From: Caballeronia sordidicola | GTDB lineage: Bacteria; Pseudomonadota; Gammaproteobacteria; Burkholderiales; Burkholderiaceae | DNA: 64,000 nucleotides | Assembly (NCBI RefSeq): GCF_000729995.1 | Contig: NZ_JNFG01000002.1 | Location: 161,428 to 225,427, forward strand | Reading direction: 5' to 3' | In this document: in pieces, positions 1-10,535 of the stretch | Layout: each line of letters begins with the position of its first letter | Position numbering within the stretch: position 1 is the first letter of the stretch | Made by a program: the position numbers and the translations under genes | Notes under the pieces: model-generated | Database searches by the model: none | What the model saw: only the letters and a program-made list of their open reading frames with translations | What the model was told of the DNA's origin: nothing

Positions 1-55
1 AAGCAATCGTGTCAGTTTTTAGTACCGCGGCCAAGTCCGGGATCTGCCTCGCGTC

Positions 56-532
56 TCACGGTACCATTTGCATGTCGCCCGAGGCTTGCGGCGGCAATTT
101 GATCGATAGAACCTTGAACTCCCCACTGGTAGGCTCGGACCCGGCATGTGCCGTCCCCTTTGGGATAATGATCAGGTCCCCGGGGTGAATCTGGCGCTGC
201 TCGTCTCCCAGCCAGAAAGTGCCACTTCCCGAGATCACGTACTGGATTTCGTCGGAGCCCATATGCGTATGCTTCGGCACGTTGCCTGTCTGCACCGCAA
301 TGGTTCCGTTAGATGTTACTACCAGGCCCTTTGAACGCAAGGTCCCCATGTTCGGAACCTGTGCGCCAATATCAGCATCGGTCAGCGCCATCAGGTCTAT
401 GATTTGCGCCGTGAGCTTGCCATTTGGCGTCTGGGCTTGAGCCGGCGTGCTCAGGTGAGACACAAACAGGCCGGCAACAAAGGCAGCGGGAATAGCCGCA
501 AGATAGATGTGGCGATGCATGTTCTGTTCCAT
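56..532 (-). CDS. Exported cupin-domain protein
   Basis: Single-domain cupin of about 158 residues. A hydrophobic N-terminal signal (AAIPAAFVAGLFVSHLS) ending near A-Q-A suggests export to the periplasm. The cupin core follows: the first motif carries KHTHMGSDEI and the second PGDLIIIPKGTAH, supplying the usual His/His/Glu/His metal ligands. I chose the ATG at 532 because it gives a normal signal peptide; a GTG at 571 would add an arginine-rich stretch before it, and ATG 520 is also possible. No strong Shine-Dalgarno sequence is visible. Substrate unknown: cupins of this type may be dioxygenases, isomerases or binding proteins. No operon partner. Confidence 0.8.
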   Translation of the reverse strand: MEQNMHRHIYLAAIPAAFVAGLFVSHLSTPAQAQTPNGKLTAQIIDLMALTDADIGAQVPNMGTLRSKGLVVTSNGTIAVQTGNVPKHTHMGSDEIQYVISGSGTFWLGDEQRQIHPGDLIIIPKGTAHAGSEPTSGEFKVLSIKLPPQASGDMQMVP

Positions 533-821
533 TTCGGTTGAGCCGGCGATTGATGGGAAGCGCAACGGCACCCATTGGGATGCTGAGTCGCTGATCGATT
601 GTCACACCACAAACCGGCGCTTCGTAACCGGGACAACACCTGAGTGCGCAGCGGTGAACAAAACTTGCATCTCTCCGGGGAACGCTGGTGCGTGGGCCGC
701 TCAGCAACGCATGTGAACGCCCCAAATTGCTCTTTGCTGGTTTGTTGAATAGCCACAGTTAATAACGCGACAAACTCCTATTCTTGAAGAGTCCATTCGG
801 ACACAATCAAGGAGGAAGACT

Positions 822-1127
822 ATGCGCATGCTTCTCAACATACGAATACCTCACGAGCCATTCAACGCTTTTGTGCGCGATGGCTCCATCGGAGAGTTAA
901 TCGAGAGGATTCTCGCAGAGATGAAACCGGAAGCCGCCTACTTTACCGAGCAGAACGGAACACGCGGAGCAATCTTCGTCGTGAACCTTGAGGAGCCGTC
1001 GCAGATTCCAAAATTCGCGGAACCGTGGTTTCTTACGTTCAACGCCGACTGCGAGTTTCGCGTGGTGATGGTGGCAGAAGACCTCAAGAAAGCTGGACTT
1101 GAAACGCTTGGCTCGAAGTGGAAGTAG
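822..1127 (+). CDS. Small conserved-type hypothetical protein (101 aa)
   Basis: Soluble protein of 101 residues without signal or membrane segment. A very strong ribosome binding site (AAGGAGGAAGA) sits directly before the ATG, so translation is well supported. The pattern, a beta strand MLLNIRIP, a helix GELIERILAEM, then strands AAYFTEQNG, GAIFVVNL and WFLTFNADCEF, is compatible with a small dimeric alpha+beta barrel like those of muconolactone isomerase or DUF3303-type proteins, but I do not recognise a named function. It stands alone. Confidence 0.75.
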   Translation: MRMLLNIRIPHEPFNAFVRDGSIGELIERILAEMKPEAAYFTEQNGTRGAIFVVNLEEPSQIPKFAEPWFLTFNADCEFRVVMVAEDLKKAGLETLGSKWK

Positions 1128-1191
1128 GGAGCGCGGCACGGCGTGTGAGTGACGCTAACAGCATGCCGTGCTGCCCCCCGCTTCGGCCGCC

Positions 1192-1467
1192 CTACTCAGA
1201 TGACCACTTGAGCTCGGAGAGCTGCCGTTCTGCATCAGGAAACGCGAGCGGCGGAGAAGGGTCGATTAGCCGCCATAGCGATCCTCCGTGTCTCGCGTCG
1301 CAGTTAATCGATTCGTATAACTGATCAGTTATTTTACCTGATGGCTCGGTGAACGCTTTGCCGCCTGGCGTCGCAACGAAATTTTCGCTTACCTGAAAAT
1401 CCTGCTTCGGCAGCAGGTCGACGACACGCTCAGCCGCGTTCACAAGGTTATGCCCAAAGTCGAGCAA
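1192..1467 (-). CDS. Possible hypothetical protein with TTG start
   Basis: A 91-residue frame that would start at TTG 1467 with GAGG about seven bases upstream. The translation is of ordinary composition, but I recognise no family, and a perfect 16-bp palindrome lies inside it. It occupies most of the 374-base gap between the 101-aa gene and the SDR gene. If it is not real, this gap holds no gene I can support. Confidence 0.3.
   Translation of the reverse strand: MLDFGHNLVNAAERVVDLLPKQDFQVSENFVATPGGKAFTEPSGKITDQLYESINCDARHGGSLWRLIDPSPPLAFPDAERQLSELKWSSE
1317..1332. promoter_or_regulatory. Perfect 16-bp palindrome
   Basis: ATAACTGATCAGTTAT is fully self-complementary and is followed on the plus strand by TTTT. 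It could be a dimeric repressor site or, less likely (no loop), a weak terminator. It lies 169 bases from the end of the SDR gene at 1502 and 189 bases after the gene ending at 1127, so its target is unclear. Confidence 0.35.
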
Positions 1468-1501
1468 TGCGTTTTCCTCCGCATGCTCGCTGGCTCGACG
1501 A

Positions 1502-2244
<743 letters not shown>

Positions 2245-2248
<4 letters not shown>

Positions 2249-3609
2249 GGTGTCATTCCCTCAATTGGTGCGGTCTTGTTCAAGGCCGCGTGATTTTCCT
2301 GGCCGGTCGCCTTTGCTTCGCCAGAGGAGGCCGCGGCAACCGGTACGAGAAGCATTGCGCACAGCAGACTGCCGATGCTCATCAGCGCGATGACGCAGCC
2401 CATTGGCCACGGGGTGCCATCGGCGAAGAGCCCGACGAGCGCCGAGCCCGTGATGCCGGTGCCGTACTGGATCGCGCCGATCAGCGCCGACATTGCACCC
2501 GCGCGCTCAGGGAAGCTGCCGAGTGCACCGGCAATCGAATTCGCGACGATGAACCCCGTGGCGGAGATGAACAGGAAGAGCGGAATGACGAGTCCGCTCA
2601 GCCCGCCCAGGCCGGTCCATCCATCGAGTGCAAGGAGGATGCCTGCTATCGCCGCGCCCACGGTGCCCGCCCGCATCAGGCGATCGCTGCCGAGCTTCAT
2701 CACGAGCCTTGAATTGATCTGGTTCGTCAGCATGATGCCTACGATGCCCGCGCCGAACAGCAGGCCGTAGAACTGTGGCGAGACATGGTAGTAGGTGATG
2801 TAGGCGGACGGCGTGCCGGCGATATACGCATAGATGCCGCCATAGAAAAACCCGCCCGCGCCCGCGTAGCCGAGCACGCGTCGATGCCCGAGCAGTTCGG
2901 CATAGCCCGCCGCCGCGCGGTGCAGCGGTTGACGGTTGCGCCGCTCAGGCGGCAAGGTCTCAGGAAGGACATGGAGCGCGGCGAGTGTGGCGAGTCCCAC
3001 GCCCACCAGCGTCCAGAAAATGGCGCGCCACGATGCGACGTGAAGGATCAGCCCGCCCGCGCTTGGTCCAACGAGTGGCGCAATCGCCATCACCGTCATC
3101 AGGGTCGACATCATTTGCGCGGCCCGGTGTCCGGCGTAGAGATCGCGCACCATCGCGCGGGCGAGCACCACGCTCGCGCACGCACCCACGGCTTGCAGCG
3201 CGCGCCAGCCAACCAGCATCGGCGCATTCGTCGATATCGCGCAGCCGGCGGAACCGGCAATGAACAGCACAAGCCCGATGGCAATGGGCAAGCGGCGTCC
3301 GTAACGATCGCTGAGAGGGCCCCACAGAAGCTGGCCCAGGCTGAAACCGACGAGATAGCCTGAAATCGTCAGTTCAACAGTCCCGGCATTGGCGCGCAGG
3401 GCGATAGCCATCGCGGGAAGTGCGGGCAGGTAGAGGTCCGTCGAGATCGAAGCGAAGGCCATCAATACGCTGAGGATCGCGAGGATCCGCAGGCGATGCT
3501 CAGCCGCGTCTTGCTGCACGGCAGGGCTGGCGCCGAGTGGTGCCGCGCGTTCTGTCACCACCGCGGCGGACGCGGGTCTACGAGCAAAGGGTTGATCATC
3601 AGATGACAT
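2245..3609 (-). CDS. Bcr/CflA-type MFS drug transporter
   Basis: Major facilitator of about 454 residues with 12 predicted membrane segments. [10 protein letters not shown] in the first helix and [10 protein letters not shown] in the 2-3 loop are typical of the Bcr/CflA (DHA1) drug:H+ antiporters. I placed the start at ATG 3609 (MSSDDQPF); the frame stays open upstream to 3774, but that part is arginine-rich and not membrane-like. A hydrophilic tail of about 45 residues precedes the first helix. It lies 73 bases downstream of the aldo/keto reductase gene and overlaps the SDR gene, so all three are probably one unit exporting and modifying a toxic compound. Confidence 0.88.
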
Positions 3610-3682
3610 GTGTAGAGGTCTTGTTCCTAAGGCGCGACGAAGCGTAGCTTCGTGCGCCCGGCGGATTGCAGCGAAGGTTGAA

Positions 3683-4756
<1,074 letters not shown>

Positions 4757-4797
4757 ATCCGGCTAGACTTGCACGGGCTGTTGAGGAAAATTCATCT

Positions 4798-5703
4798 ATG
4801 TCACGTGCTGGTCTATCCGAACTCACCGCTTTCGTCGCAATTGCAGAGCAGCGAAGCTTCCGGGCGGCGGCGCGCACGCTGGGCGTGTCGCCATCGGCGC
4901 TCAGCCATTCGATGCGCGGTCTCGAGGGGCGGCTGGGTGTTCGCCTGTTTAATCGCACCACGCGATCCGTTGCCTTGACCGAGGCCGGCGAGCAGCTCCT
5001 GCAGCGAGTTGGACCTGCCATGGCCGAGCTCGAGAGTGCGGTGAACGAGGTGGCGTCTGCACGCGACCAGCCTTCGGGCTCGATCCGGATCAGCGCATCC
5101 GAGTCGGCGGCGAAACCCATCGTCCGCCATGTTCTTCCAGGCTTTCTCGCTTCATATCTTGGCATCCACGTGGAGTTCGTCGTGGATACGCGGCTCGTTG
5201 ATATCGTGGCCGATGGTTTCGATGCCGGCATCCGCGTCCTTCAGGATGTACCGCGCGACATGATCGCCATCCGGTTCGGCCCCGACATGCGCTTTGCCGC
5301 GGTTGCATCGCCGGACTATCTATCGCGCCACGAGCCGCCCAAAACGCCGGACGATCTGGCGCAGCATCGTTGCATCCGCTTCCGGTTCGAAAGCGGCGCG
5401 CTCTACCGCTGGGACCTTGAACATCGCGGCAAGTCCGCCAGCATCGACGTCGATGGTCCAATGACGCTTGGCAATATCAATCTGATGGTTGAGGCGGCGC
5501 TTGCCGGGATCGGCATTGCGTGGGTGCCGGACTACCAGGTGGCCGACCATCTGGCATCGGGCCGGCTGGTCCAGTTGCTTCCTGAGTGGAGTCCTGCCTT
5601 TCCTGGCCTGTGCCTTTACTACCCTGCAAACCGCCATCCGCCCGCAGCACTCAGGTTGTTCGCGCAAGCCGTGCGCGACTGGGTGAAGAGCCAGGAACCG
5701 TAG
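4798..5703 (+). CDS. LysR family transcriptional regulator
   Basis: 301-residue regulator: winged helix-turn-helix at about 5-65 (SFRAAARTLGVSPSALSHSM, then NRTTRSV), then a periplasmic-binding-like effector domain at about 92-295. Start at ATG 4798 with TGAGGA nine bases upstream. It is divergent from the AKR-MFS-SDR operon and is its likely regulator. It resembles the neighbouring LysR at 5825 throughout, including the shared segments PKTPxDL and LYYP, so the two probably arose by duplication. Confidence 0.93.
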   Translation: MSRAGLSELTAFVAIAEQRSFRAAARTLGVSPSALSHSMRGLEGRLGVRLFNRTTRSVALTEAGEQLLQRVGPAMAELESAVNEVASARDQPSGSIRISASESAAKPIVRHVLPGFLASYLGIHVEFVVDTRLVDIVADGFDAGIRVLQDVPRDMIAIRFGPDMRFAAVASPDYLSRHEPPKTPDDLAQHRCIRFRFESGALYRWDLEHRGKSASIDVDGPMTLGNINLMVEAALAGIGIAWVPDYQVADHLASGRLVQLLPEWSPAFPGLCLYYPANRHPPAALRLFAQAVRDWVKSQEP

Positions 5704-5824
5704 CAGATTCGATCCGGGTCACGCCTCATGCCGCTTCGATTTGCTTACGGCACTAAATTTACTGGCTCCGTGAGCACGTGACTAGACTGTAGAATCGGCA
5801 AACTGCTATGAGCGAGATTCATGA

Positions 5825-6721
5825 ATGGCCCGCGAAAACCTCAACGACTTGCTGGCGTTCGTCGCCGTGGCGCGCGAGCAGAGCTTTACCAGGGCGGCGG
5901 CCAAGCTTGGCGTGTCGCAATCGGCGCTGAGCCACACCATCCGCGGGCTCGAGTCCAGGCTAGGGCTTCGCCTCCTCACGCGGACGACGCGCAGCGTCTC
6001 GCCCACGCCTGCGGGCGAGCGACTGCTTGCGACCGTGGGGCCGCGGTTTGACGAGATCGATGAGGAACTGGCGGCGTTGAGCGAGCTTCGGGATAAACCC
6101 GCCGGCACCATTCGCATCACGACGGACGAACATGCTGCGGCAACCATACTTCAGCCAAAGCTGGTTGAACTGCTGCTCGACTATCCGGATATCAAGGTGG
6201 AGATCATCGTTGACTTCGGGTTGACGGATATCGTCGCGCAGCGGTATGACGTTGGCGTTCGTCTCGGCGATCAGGTGGCGAAGGACATGATCGCTGTGCG
6301 CATTTCACCCGACATGCGCATGGCGGTCGTCGGCGCGCCTGCCTACTTTGCAAAACGAACGCGGCCGAAAACGCCTCATGACCTGACGGGACACAACTGC
6401 ATCAATCTGCGGCTGCCAACCTATGGTGGTTTGTACGCCTGGGAGTTTAAAAAAGCAGGGCACGAAGTGAAGGTGCGCGTGGACGGTCAGTGGGTTTTCA
6501 ACGGAACGAACCAGATGCTCAATGCTGCGGTTGCCGGCGGCGGCCTTGCGTATATTCCGGAAGATCTGTCGCAACCCTATGTTGCCGATGGTCGGCTCAA
6601 GCCGGTTCTCAAGGACTGGTGCCCGGTCTTTCCAGGCTATCACCTGTATTACCCGAGCCGCCGCCAGTCTTCGCGAGCCCTGGCTGTGTTAATCGAAGCG
6701 TTGCGGTACAGGTCGTCTTAG
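5825..6721 (+). CDS. LysR family transcriptional regulator
   Basis: 298 residues: N-terminal winged HTH (SFTRAAAKLGVSQSALSHTI, TRTTRSVSPT) and C-terminal effector-binding domain. Same subgroup as the LysR at 4798 and on the same strand. No divergent partner lies directly upstream. The SnoaL-like gene starts 56 bases downstream on the same strand and may be co-transcribed. Effector unknown. Confidence 0.92.
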   Translation: MARENLNDLLAFVAVAREQSFTRAAAKLGVSQSALSHTIRGLESRLGLRLLTRTTRSVSPTPAGERLLATVGPRFDEIDEELAALSELRDKPAGTIRITTDEHAAATILQPKLVELLLDYPDIKVEIIVDFGLTDIVAQRYDVGVRLGDQVAKDMIAVRISPDMRMAVVGAPAYFAKRTRPKTPHDLTGHNCINLRLPTYGGLYAWEFKKAGHEVKVRVDGQWVFNGTNQMLNAAVAGGGLAYIPEDLSQPYVADGRLKPVLKDWCPVFPGYHLYYPSRRQSSRALAVLIEALRYRSS

Positions 6722-6777
6722 CATGACGATGTGAACGGCCGGTGGCGAATTTCAGCTAAAAGGACAGGACAATTGCC

Positions 6778-7164
6778 ATGAACAAGATCGACCTCTCCAA
6801 TGTCTATCGAGGCTACATTGCTTGCCTGAATAAGCAGGACTGGCCGCAGCTGGGACAGTTCGTTCATGACGACGTGTACTACAACGATCAGCGGATCGGC
6901 TTATCAGGTTATCGCGGCATGCTGGAGAGAGACTTCAGTGAAATCCCTGACCTTTATTTCAACATTCATCTACTGATTTCCGACCCGCCTTGCGTAGCCA
7001 GCCGCCTGGGCTTCATCTGTACACCAAAGGGAAAATTCCTTGGCCTGCCTGTCAACGGGAAGAAAGTTTCCTTTACAGAGAATGTGTTCTATCAGTTTCA
7101 GGAAGGAAAGATCGAACAGGTATGGTCAGTGATAGATAAGGCGGCTATTGAAGCTCAGCTTTAG
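6778..7164 (+). CDS. SnoaL-like / NTF2-fold protein
   Basis: 128 residues with the cone-shaped NTF2 fold pattern of SnoaL-like ester cyclases: an N-terminal helix (VYRGYIACLNKQDWPQLGQF), HDDVYYNDQRIG, a central DFSEIPDLYFNIHLLIS strand, and C-terminal strands ending in FQEGKIEQVWSVID. No signal peptide. AAAAGGACAGGAC precedes the ATG. Members may act as small-molecule isomerases or cyclases, or merely bind ligands. It follows a LysR gene and precedes another. Confidence 0.8.
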   Translation: MNKIDLSNVYRGYIACLNKQDWPQLGQFVHDDVYYNDQRIGLSGYRGMLERDFSEIPDLYFNIHLLISDPPCVASRLGFICTPKGKFLGLPVNGKKVSFTENVFYQFQEGKIEQVWSVIDKAAIEAQL

Positions 7165-7243
7165 TGCTACAAATATCGAATAGCCCGTAGCGAAGTTGTA
7201 CACCGGTAAGCAACACGGTTCGCAATCAGAGCGTCCAGGAACA

Positions 7244-8140
7244 ATGCGCATCCCACCACTAAAAGCGATCATCGCATTCGAGAGTGTCGCCCGGACAAAA
7301 AGCGTCAATCGGGCGGCTGATGAATTAGGGTTAACACCCTCGGCGGTTAGCCATCAGATCTCCAACCTCGAATCCGTGGTTGGAAGACCCTTGTTCACGA
7401 GACTGGGCCGCGGGCTGGTCATGACGCCAACCGGTCAGCAATATTTGGCGGAGGTCACCGGATCGCTCGCCGATCTGAGCCGCGCGACGGAGCGCGCATC
7501 GAGCCAGACGGGCGTCGAGATTCTTCGCATCCACTCAAGTCCAAGCTTCGGGCTGATGTGGCTCCTGCCACGGCTAGCGTCGTTCCAGGAAGCTAATGGC
7601 GACATTCAATTGAATTTGGCGTGCTCGTACGAAGATGTGTCGTTTACCTCGGGCTACTATGACCTCGATGTACGGCATGGCTACGCGCATTGGACCGATG
7701 GAGAGATTAAAACGCTTCGCAATGAATTCATCGCGCCTCTGGCATCGCCGGAATACCTGAGAAGATTTCCGGTGCACACCCCCGAAGACCTGCTCGAGCG
7801 GCGCCTGATTTTCTCGGAGACTCCACTCGTGCAGTGGAAGCAATGGTTCGGCAAGTTCGGCGTCGCCGGGTCCCGGCAGGCATTCGACTTCTCCTTCGAT
7901 CGCTCATACATGTCCCTTGAGGCCGCCGCTTTGGGACACGGCATCGCGCTCGAAAGCACGATGCTTGCATCCGTCCATCTCGGCAAAGGGTCACTCGTGC
8001 CTGTTTTCGATCGCAGCTTTGCGGTGGAGGTCGATGCTCATCATATGGTTTACCCAACCCAGAACGCGGATTTACCGCGCGTGGCTAAATTCCTGGCCTG
8101 GGTCGAGCATGAGATCAGCCGTGGCGCAGCGGAGCGCTAG
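7244..8140 (+). CDS. GcvA-type LysR transcriptional regulator
   Basis: 298 residues. RIPPLKAIIAFESVARTKS followed by the HTH and QISNLESVVGRPLFTRLGRG is the typical opening of the GcvA/AmpR-like LysR subgroup. I took ATG 7244, preceded by AGGAAC; the frame extends upstream without homology. It is on the same strand as and directly upstream of the SDR-MFS-transketolase cassette. A perfect dyad with T-N11-A spacing lies between them, so it probably controls that cassette. Confidence 0.92.
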   Translation: MRIPPLKAIIAFESVARTKSVNRAADELGLTPSAVSHQISNLESVVGRPLFTRLGRGLVMTPTGQQYLAEVTGSLADLSRATERASSQTGVEILRIHSSPSFGLMWLLPRLASFQEANGDIQLNLACSYEDVSFTSGYYDLDVRHGYAHWTDGEIKTLRNEFIAPLASPEYLRRFPVHTPEDLLERRLIFSETPLVQWKQWFGKFGVAGSRQAFDFSFDRSYMSLEAAALGHGIALESTMLASVHLGKGSLVPVFDRSFAVEVDAHHMVYPTQNADLPRVAKFLAWVEHEISRGAAER

Positions 8141-8197
8141 GGCGCGCCAGACTGGGGGCGTCACCCGGCGTTATGCCCAAGAGCTCAATTCCGACAC

Positions 8198-8212
8198 CTG
8201 AAAATTTTTCAG
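8198..8212. promoter_or_regulatory. Perfect dyad LysR box (T-N11-A)
   Basis: CTGAAAATTTTTCAG is a perfect 7-1-7 inverted repeat. It contains T8199, eleven bases, A8211, the canonical LysR-type recognition pattern. It lies 85 bases upstream of the SDR start at 8298 and 57 bases after the GcvA-type LysR gene. It could alternatively be a terminator stem, but the loop is too short for a good hairpin. Confidence 0.5.
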
Positions 8213-8297
8213 CAATAGCTGAGCTTGACTGCATTGATCGAGATGGTTGAAGCGCTGACACTGCGTCTACCAACTAACACGATCAATGGAGACAAAG

Positions 8298-9047
8298 ATG
8301 TTGCTCGACAGCAAAGTAGTAATCGTAACCGGTGCAGCCTCGCCGCGTGGCATCGGTAAAGCGACCGCAAAAGCGCTTACCGCACAGGGCGCGCGAGTGG
8401 TGATTCTGGACCTGCGCCAAGAGGACGCGGAGAGCGCCGCGCGTGACCTCGGCGAAGAACACCTTGGTCTCGCCTGCGACGTGACCGACAAGGACGCATG
8501 CGTTGCTGCAGCCAAGGCGGTCATCGAAAAATACGGCCGTGTCGATGGATTGATCAACAACGCGGGCATTACCCAGCCGTTGAAGACAATGGACATTCAA
8601 GCGGCCAATTTCGATGCGGTCATCAGCGTGAATCTGCGCGGTACGCTCTACATGTCGCAAGCGGTCATTCCGCAAATGAGAGAGCAAAAGAGCGGCAGCA
8701 TTGTCTGCATGTCGTCGGTTTCCGCGCAACGCGGCGGCGGCATCTTCGGCGGTCCTCATTACAGCGCCGCCAAAGCAGGCGTACTCGGCCTCGCTCGCGC
8801 AATGGCACGTGAACTCGGCGCTGACAACATCCGCGTCAACTCGATCACGCCAGGGCTGATCCAGACGGATATAACGGGCGACAAGCTCACGCCCGAGATG
8901 CGTACCGACATCATCAAAGGCATTCCACTAGGCCGGCTCGGCGATGCAGCCGACGTCGCGAACGCGTGCCTCTTCCTAACGAGCGATCTGTCGGCGTACC
9001 TCACCGGCATCACGCTCGACGTCAACGGCGGCATGTTGATTCACTAG
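8298..9047 (+). CDS. SDR family oxidoreductase of the transketolase cassette
   Basis: 249-residue SDR. The glycine motif is TGAASPRGIG (11-20), two residues longer between TG and GIG than the classical TGxxxGIG. NNAG is at 87-90, catalytic Ser140, Tyr155 and Lys159 (YSAAK). Asp after the second strand (LDLR) suggests NAD(H) preference. I chose ATG 8298, with TGGAGA at the right distance, over ATG 8286, which has no binding site. First gene of an SDR-permease-transketolase unit; it probably oxidises a sugar, polyol or sugar acid taken up by the permease. Confidence 0.92.
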   Translation: MLLDSKVVIVTGAASPRGIGKATAKALTAQGARVVILDLRQEDAESAARDLGEEHLGLACDVTDKDACVAAAKAVIEKYGRVDGLINNAGITQPLKTMDIQAANFDAVISVNLRGTLYMSQAVIPQMREQKSGSIVCMSSVSAQRGGGIFGGPHYSAAKAGVLGLARAMARELGADNIRVNSITPGLIQTDITGDKLTPEMRTDIIKGIPLGRLGDAADVANACLFLTSDLSAYLTGITLDVNGGMLIH

Positions 9048-9162
9048 GATGGACATCCGCCGCGATCGCGGCAGATGAGTCAATGCACCCGGCGGAAAAC
9101 CCCGGGGCGACAGGGCCGCAGGCAGCGCTCACGCGCTAACTCGGGCCGACAGGAGACAACCC

Positions 9163-10491
9163 ATGAAAGCGAAGTCCACTGCGCCGTCAGTGACAGGCGA
9201 GGTCGCGTCGTTCGTCAACTCGGCGAGCTTTGAATCAAACACGTATGCGAAAGTAGGAAGGCGATTGATACCGTTCCTGATGCTGTGCTATCTGGGCGCT
9301 TATCTCGACCGCGTCAACGTGGGCTTCGCGAAACTGCAAATGCTCAATGACCTGCGATTCAGCGAAACCGTGTATGGCTTGGGCGCCGGCATTTTCTTTC
9401 TCGGCTATTTCCTCTTCGAGATACCGAGCAATCTCATGTTGCATAAAGTGGGCGCACGAAACTGGCTCGCTCGCATCATGCTGACGTGGGCGGTTATTTC
9501 CGCCTGCTTCGTCTTCGTCAAGTCGCCTACGACGTTCTATATTCTCCGCTTTCTACTGGGTGTGGCGGAGGCAGGGTTCGCGCCAGGCGTCATCCTGTAT
9601 CTGACTTACTGGTTTCCCGCGGCGCGGCGCGCAAAGGCACTGTCCCTATTCTTCATGGCGATTCCGCTTGCCGGCATTGTAGGCGGCCCGTTGTCCGGCT
9701 ACATCCTGCATGCATTCCAGGGTGTACATGGCCTGGCCGGCTGGAAGTGGCTGTTCATGCTCGAAGCACTGCCTTCGTTGCTCCTTGGCATCGCCATCCT
9801 GCTCTACCTCGATAACGGTATCGCAGCCGCCAAGTGGCTCACCGCAGAAGAGAAGGCGCTCCTTGCGCGTAACGTGGCGAACGACAACGCCCACAAAATC
9901 GCTCATGTATCCATCCGGTCTTTCATCGGCGACCGTCGCCTGTGGTTGATGGCTGCCATCTACTTCTGCGTGGTGCTCGGCCAGTATGGCCTGACGTTCT
10001 GGCTGCCGACGATCATCCGCAAGTCGGGCGTCGCCGACCCGCTGTGGGTAGGTATCTTCACGGCCATCCCGTACCTCTGCGCGATCATCGCGTTGCCGCT
10101 GGTGGGCGCAAGCGCTGACCGTCATCGTGAACGGCGCTTGCATCTTGCGATCCCGATGCTCGTATCGGCGGCAGGCTTTGCCACGCTTCCGATGCTGGGT
10201 GGAGTGGGGGCGTCGCTGGTGTGTGTCAGTGTGGCCGCCGCCGGCATTCTCGCTTCATCGTCGCAGTTCTGGTCACTGCCGACCGCGCTCCTCGGCGGCA
10301 TGTCCGCCGCGGCGGGTATCGCCGCGGTGAACTGTTTCGCCAATCTCGCGGGCTTCTTCTCGCCGGCCATTGTCGGTTGGTTGAACGACCTGACCGGCAA
10401 GTCGACGGCGGGGCTCATCTTTATCTCCGTCGCTATCGTCATCGGCGCCGGGCTTGTTTTCCTCGTGCCGGCCAAATCCGTCAATCGCTGA
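9163..10491 (+). CDS. ACS-family MFS transporter
   Basis: 442 residues, 12 membrane segments. LDRVNVGFAKLQM in helix 1, GYFLFEIPSNLMLHKVGAR and the following RxLLGVAEAGFAPG stretch are hallmarks of the anion:cation symporter family (phthalate, tartrate, glucarate permeases). GGAGACAACCC precedes ATG 9163. It lies 115 bases after the SDR gene and 44 bases before the transketolase genes. The context predicts import of a sugar acid or small organic anion metabolised by them. Confidence 0.93.
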   Translation: MKAKSTAPSVTGEVASFVNSASFESNTYAKVGRRLIPFLMLCYLGAYLDRVNVGFAKLQMLNDLRFSETVYGLGAGIFFLGYFLFEIPSNLMLHKVGARNWLARIMLTWAVISACFVFVKSPTTFYILRFLLGVAEAGFAPGVILYLTYWFPAARRAKALSLFFMAIPLAGIVGGPLSGYILHAFQGVHGLAGWKWLFMLEALPSLLLGIAILLYLDNGIAAAKWLTAEEKALLARNVANDNAHKIAHVSIRSFIGDRRLWLMAAIYFCVVLGQYGLTFWLPTIIRKSGVADPLWVGIFTAIPYLCAIIALPLVGASADRHRERRLHLAIPMLVSAAGFATLPMLGGVGASLVCVSVAAAGILASSSQFWSLPTALLGGMSAAAGIAAVNCFANLAGFFSPAIVGWLNDLTGKSTAGLIFISVAIVIGAGLVFLVPAKSVNR

Positions 10492-10535
10492 CACCGTCCG
10501 CTGCAAAGACTCACTTTTTAAATCAAGGAGACACC

